Source: Caldifarciminota bacterium (GTDB lineage: Bacteria > Hydrothermota > Hydrothermia > B15-G9 > WFZT01). From it: a stretch of 7,000 bases of DNA. The translations under genes and the position numbers were made by a program. Below the pieces are notes generated by a model that saw only the letters and a list, made by a program, of their open reading frames with translations, made no database searches and was not told the DNA's origin. Shown in pieces: positions 5,938 to 7,000 of this stretch (position 1 is its first letter; each line of letters starts with the position of its first letter). Where the stretch lies: positions 1 through 7,000 of the forward strand of contig JALSOY010000246.1 in the NCBI GenBank assembly GCA_026986235.1, given 5' to 3'.

Positions 5938-6306
5938 ATGATCAGGGGTATGAGCGACGAGGAAATCCTTGGGATCTGGGAAAGTGTAACAGACTTTACC
6001 GAGGGGTGGCACGAGGCAATCGGGGAACTTCTCTCCCGTGCAGAAGACCTGAAGACCGAGATAGAGGATCCCGGTCTGCGCAACACACTTGAGAAAATTC
6101 AGAGGAAGTTACTCAAGCTCAGACAGGATATCGACGACACCGTTGAGTCTGCAAGGAGTGGGGAGATAAGTTCAAACGACCTCGAAAACTTTTTCAGGGA
6201 TTACGGAGAGACCCTCTCCTCCCTTGAGGCCGAGCTCCTGGAATTAGAGCTTGAGCCAGAGGATTACGACGACTATTACGACGAGTTTGAGGAGGAGGAG
6301 TATTAA
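5938..6306 (+). CDS. Small, highly acidic predicted coiled-coil protein, unknown function
   Basis: I do not recognise this 122-aa protein. Residues 5-105 look almost wholly helical, with heptad-like Leu/Ile spacing (for example ELLSRAEDLKTEIED, LEKIQRKLLKLRQDIDD, SSLEAELLELELE), so a coiled coil or helical bundle is likely. The last 16 residues (107-122) hold ten Asp/Glu and four Tyr. There is no signal peptide, membrane segment or cysteine, so it should be cytosolic. Start at 5938 is fixed by a near-perfect ribosome binding site, and a good promoter lies upstream, so it is probably a well-expressed single-gene unit. It is not a shadow ORF: promoter, SD and codon pattern agree. Its stop shares TTAA with that of pcm on the other strand. 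Functions such as nucleic-acid mimicry, chaperone or scaffold would be speculation. Confidence 0.8.
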   Translation: MIRGMSDEEILGIWESVTDFTEGWHEAIGELLSRAEDLKTEIEDPGLRNTLEKIQRKLLKLRQDIDDTVESARSGEISSNDLENFFRDYGETLSSLEAELLELELEPEDYDDYYDEFEEEEY

Positions 6307-6911
6307 AATCCGTATTTTCCTTTAAGAGGAACGAAGGCACAGGGGAAAAACTCCTCAATTTTTAAGGATCCGTTCGATTTGACGCCTCTCACCAGTATCT
6401 GAGAGTGGCGATCCCCCACAGGTATTACTATAATTCCACCCTCCTTTAACTGTTCTATTAGAGGTGGAGGTACATCGGGTGCAGCTGCAGTTACAATTAT
6501 CCTGTCGTAAGGAGCAAATTCAGGCCATCCGAGGGTACCGTCGCCCACCTTGAAGTGAATGTTTTTAAAACCTAACTTTTCCAGAACTTTTCTGGCCTTC
6601 TCTGATAACTCAGGTATCTTTTCTATGGTGTAAACTTCCTTTGCAATCCAGGCAAGGATTGCAGTCTGGTACCCTGATCCCGTTCCTATCTCAAGTACCC
6701 TGTGATGTTCGTAGAGTTCAAGTAACTCGGTCATTACGGCAACCATATATGGCTGAGAAATCGTCTGTCCGTGTCCAATTGGAAGTGGATAATCTCTGTA
6801 AGCCTGATCTATACACTCCGGGGGAACGAAGAGGTGACGGGGGATGTTCAAAAATGCTTCTATAACTTTTCTATCTCTGACGCCACGGGCAACGATCTGG
6901 GTTTCAACCAT
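6303..6911 (-). CDS. pcm: Protein-L-isoaspartate O-methyltransferase
   Basis: Pcm uses S-adenosylmethionine to methylate isoaspartyl residues in aged proteins, allowing their return to aspartate; it is cytosolic. From the start chosen here (202 aa) the motifs are IPRHLFVPP (23-31), LPIGHGQTISQPYMVAVMTE (43-62, the family signature), VLEIGTGSGYQTA (72-84, SAM motif I), VGDGTLGWPEFAPYD (122-136), TAAAPDVPPPLIEQLKEGG (141-159) and FVPLKG near the end. ATG at 6911 has AAAGGCGGG just upstream and begins 13 bp after the surE stop. An in-frame ATG at 6965 would add 18 residues (ending DERRE, which fits some family members), overlap surE by 41 bp and has no Shine-Dalgarno. Function is certain, start less so. 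The 3' end overlaps the convergent acidic gene by 4 bp, with no terminator between. A surE-pcm arrangement is a classic stationary-phase/repair pair. Confidence 0.95.
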   Translation of the reverse strand: MVETQIVARGVRDRKVIEAFLNIPRHLFVPPECIDQAYRDYPLPIGHGQTISQPYMVAVMTELLELYEHHRVLEIGTGSGYQTAILAWIAKEVYTIEKIPELSEKARKVLEKLGFKNIHFKVGDGTLGWPEFAPYDRIIVTAAAPDVPPPLIEQLKEGGIIVIPVGDRHSQILVRGVKSNGSLKIEEFFPCAFVPLKGKYGF

Positions 6912-6924
6912 TTCCCGCCTTTCG

Positions 6925-7000
6925 TCAGAATGTGAGTTCCCACTGAAGTCTTTTAAGCTCGTCATAGTCAGTTAAATCGGTATTCAAAGGGGTGAGTGAT
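6925..7000 (-). CDS. surE: 5'-nucleotidase SurE, C-terminal 24 codons (partial)
   Basis: Reading the - strand from 6999 gives SLTPLNTDLTDYDELKRLQW and four more residues before TGA at 6927-6925. S-L/V-T-P-L-x-x-D-L-T-D is the typical C-terminal signature of SurE, a metal-dependent nucleoside monophosphatase involved in stationary-phase survival. The rest of the gene lies beyond the window edge. Position directly upstream of pcm, its usual neighbour, supports the call although only 24 residues are visible. Confidence 0.85.
   Translation of the reverse strand, partial: SLTPLNTDLTDYDELKRLQWELTF

Noticed and set aside
5892..6092. A 66-codon + strand frame overlapping the acidic gene start
   Set aside because: It is out of frame with the ATG served by the near-perfect ribosome binding site and has no initiation signal of its own.
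1..7000. A new defence, biosynthetic or mobile gene system
   Set aside because: Nearly all genes are recognisable housekeeping or envelope families; there is no nuclease, toxin-antitoxin pair, integrase, transposase or phage gene. Only the acidic protein and the lipoprotein are of unknown function.

Overview
The window reads as a gene-dense stretch of a Gram-negative (diderm) bacterial chromosome of moderate GC content. A Kdo transferase (lipid A/LPS core), a lipobox-bearing lipoprotein, D-Ala-D-Ala ligase and the surE-pcm pair all point that way. The lipoprotein start (Cys followed by FNPFNP) and the divergent PlsY look to me like uncultured candidate-phylum relatives of the FCB/WOR-3 type. 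That placement is an impression from memory and is not proven by the sequence.

Layout. (1) 2-886, + strand: the 3' part of a large GNAT-type acyltransferase-like gene, closed by a strong hairpin terminator. (2) 957-3986, - strand: a compact operon transcribed lipoprotein -> mtaD (SAH/MTA deaminase) -> waaA (Kdo transferase), with a 10-bp gap and then a TTGA stop/start overlap. (3) 3987-4052: a very short divergent control region with two back-to-back promoters whose -35 boxes overlap. In both directions the -10 box lies 7 nt before an ATG, which suggests leaderless mRNAs. (4) 4053-5637, + strand: a plsY-like acyltransferase gene overlapping ddl. (5) 5638-5937: an intergenic region with a 112-bp nested palindrome made of CCCCCTT/AAGGGGG hairpins, short outer inverted repeats and flanking imperfect direct repeats (MITE-like). 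A good sigma-70-type promoter and a near-perfect Shine-Dalgarno follow. (6) 5938-6306, + strand: a small, very acidic predicted coiled-coil protein that I do not recognise. (7) 6303-7000, - strand: pcm, preceded by the last codons of surE. pcm and the acidic gene meet tail to tail on one shared TTAA.

How the genes fit together. Most of the window is envelope building (waaA, plsY, ddl, lipoprotein) plus S-adenosylmethionine by-product handling and protein repair (mtaD, surE-pcm). I see no clear new multi-gene system. The points most worth a second look are the mirrored leaderless promoter pair, the MITE-like palindrome, the degenerate active-site motifs of the PlsY-like protein, the acidic orphan protein, and the predicted long antisense overlap between the surE-pcm transcript and the acidic gene.
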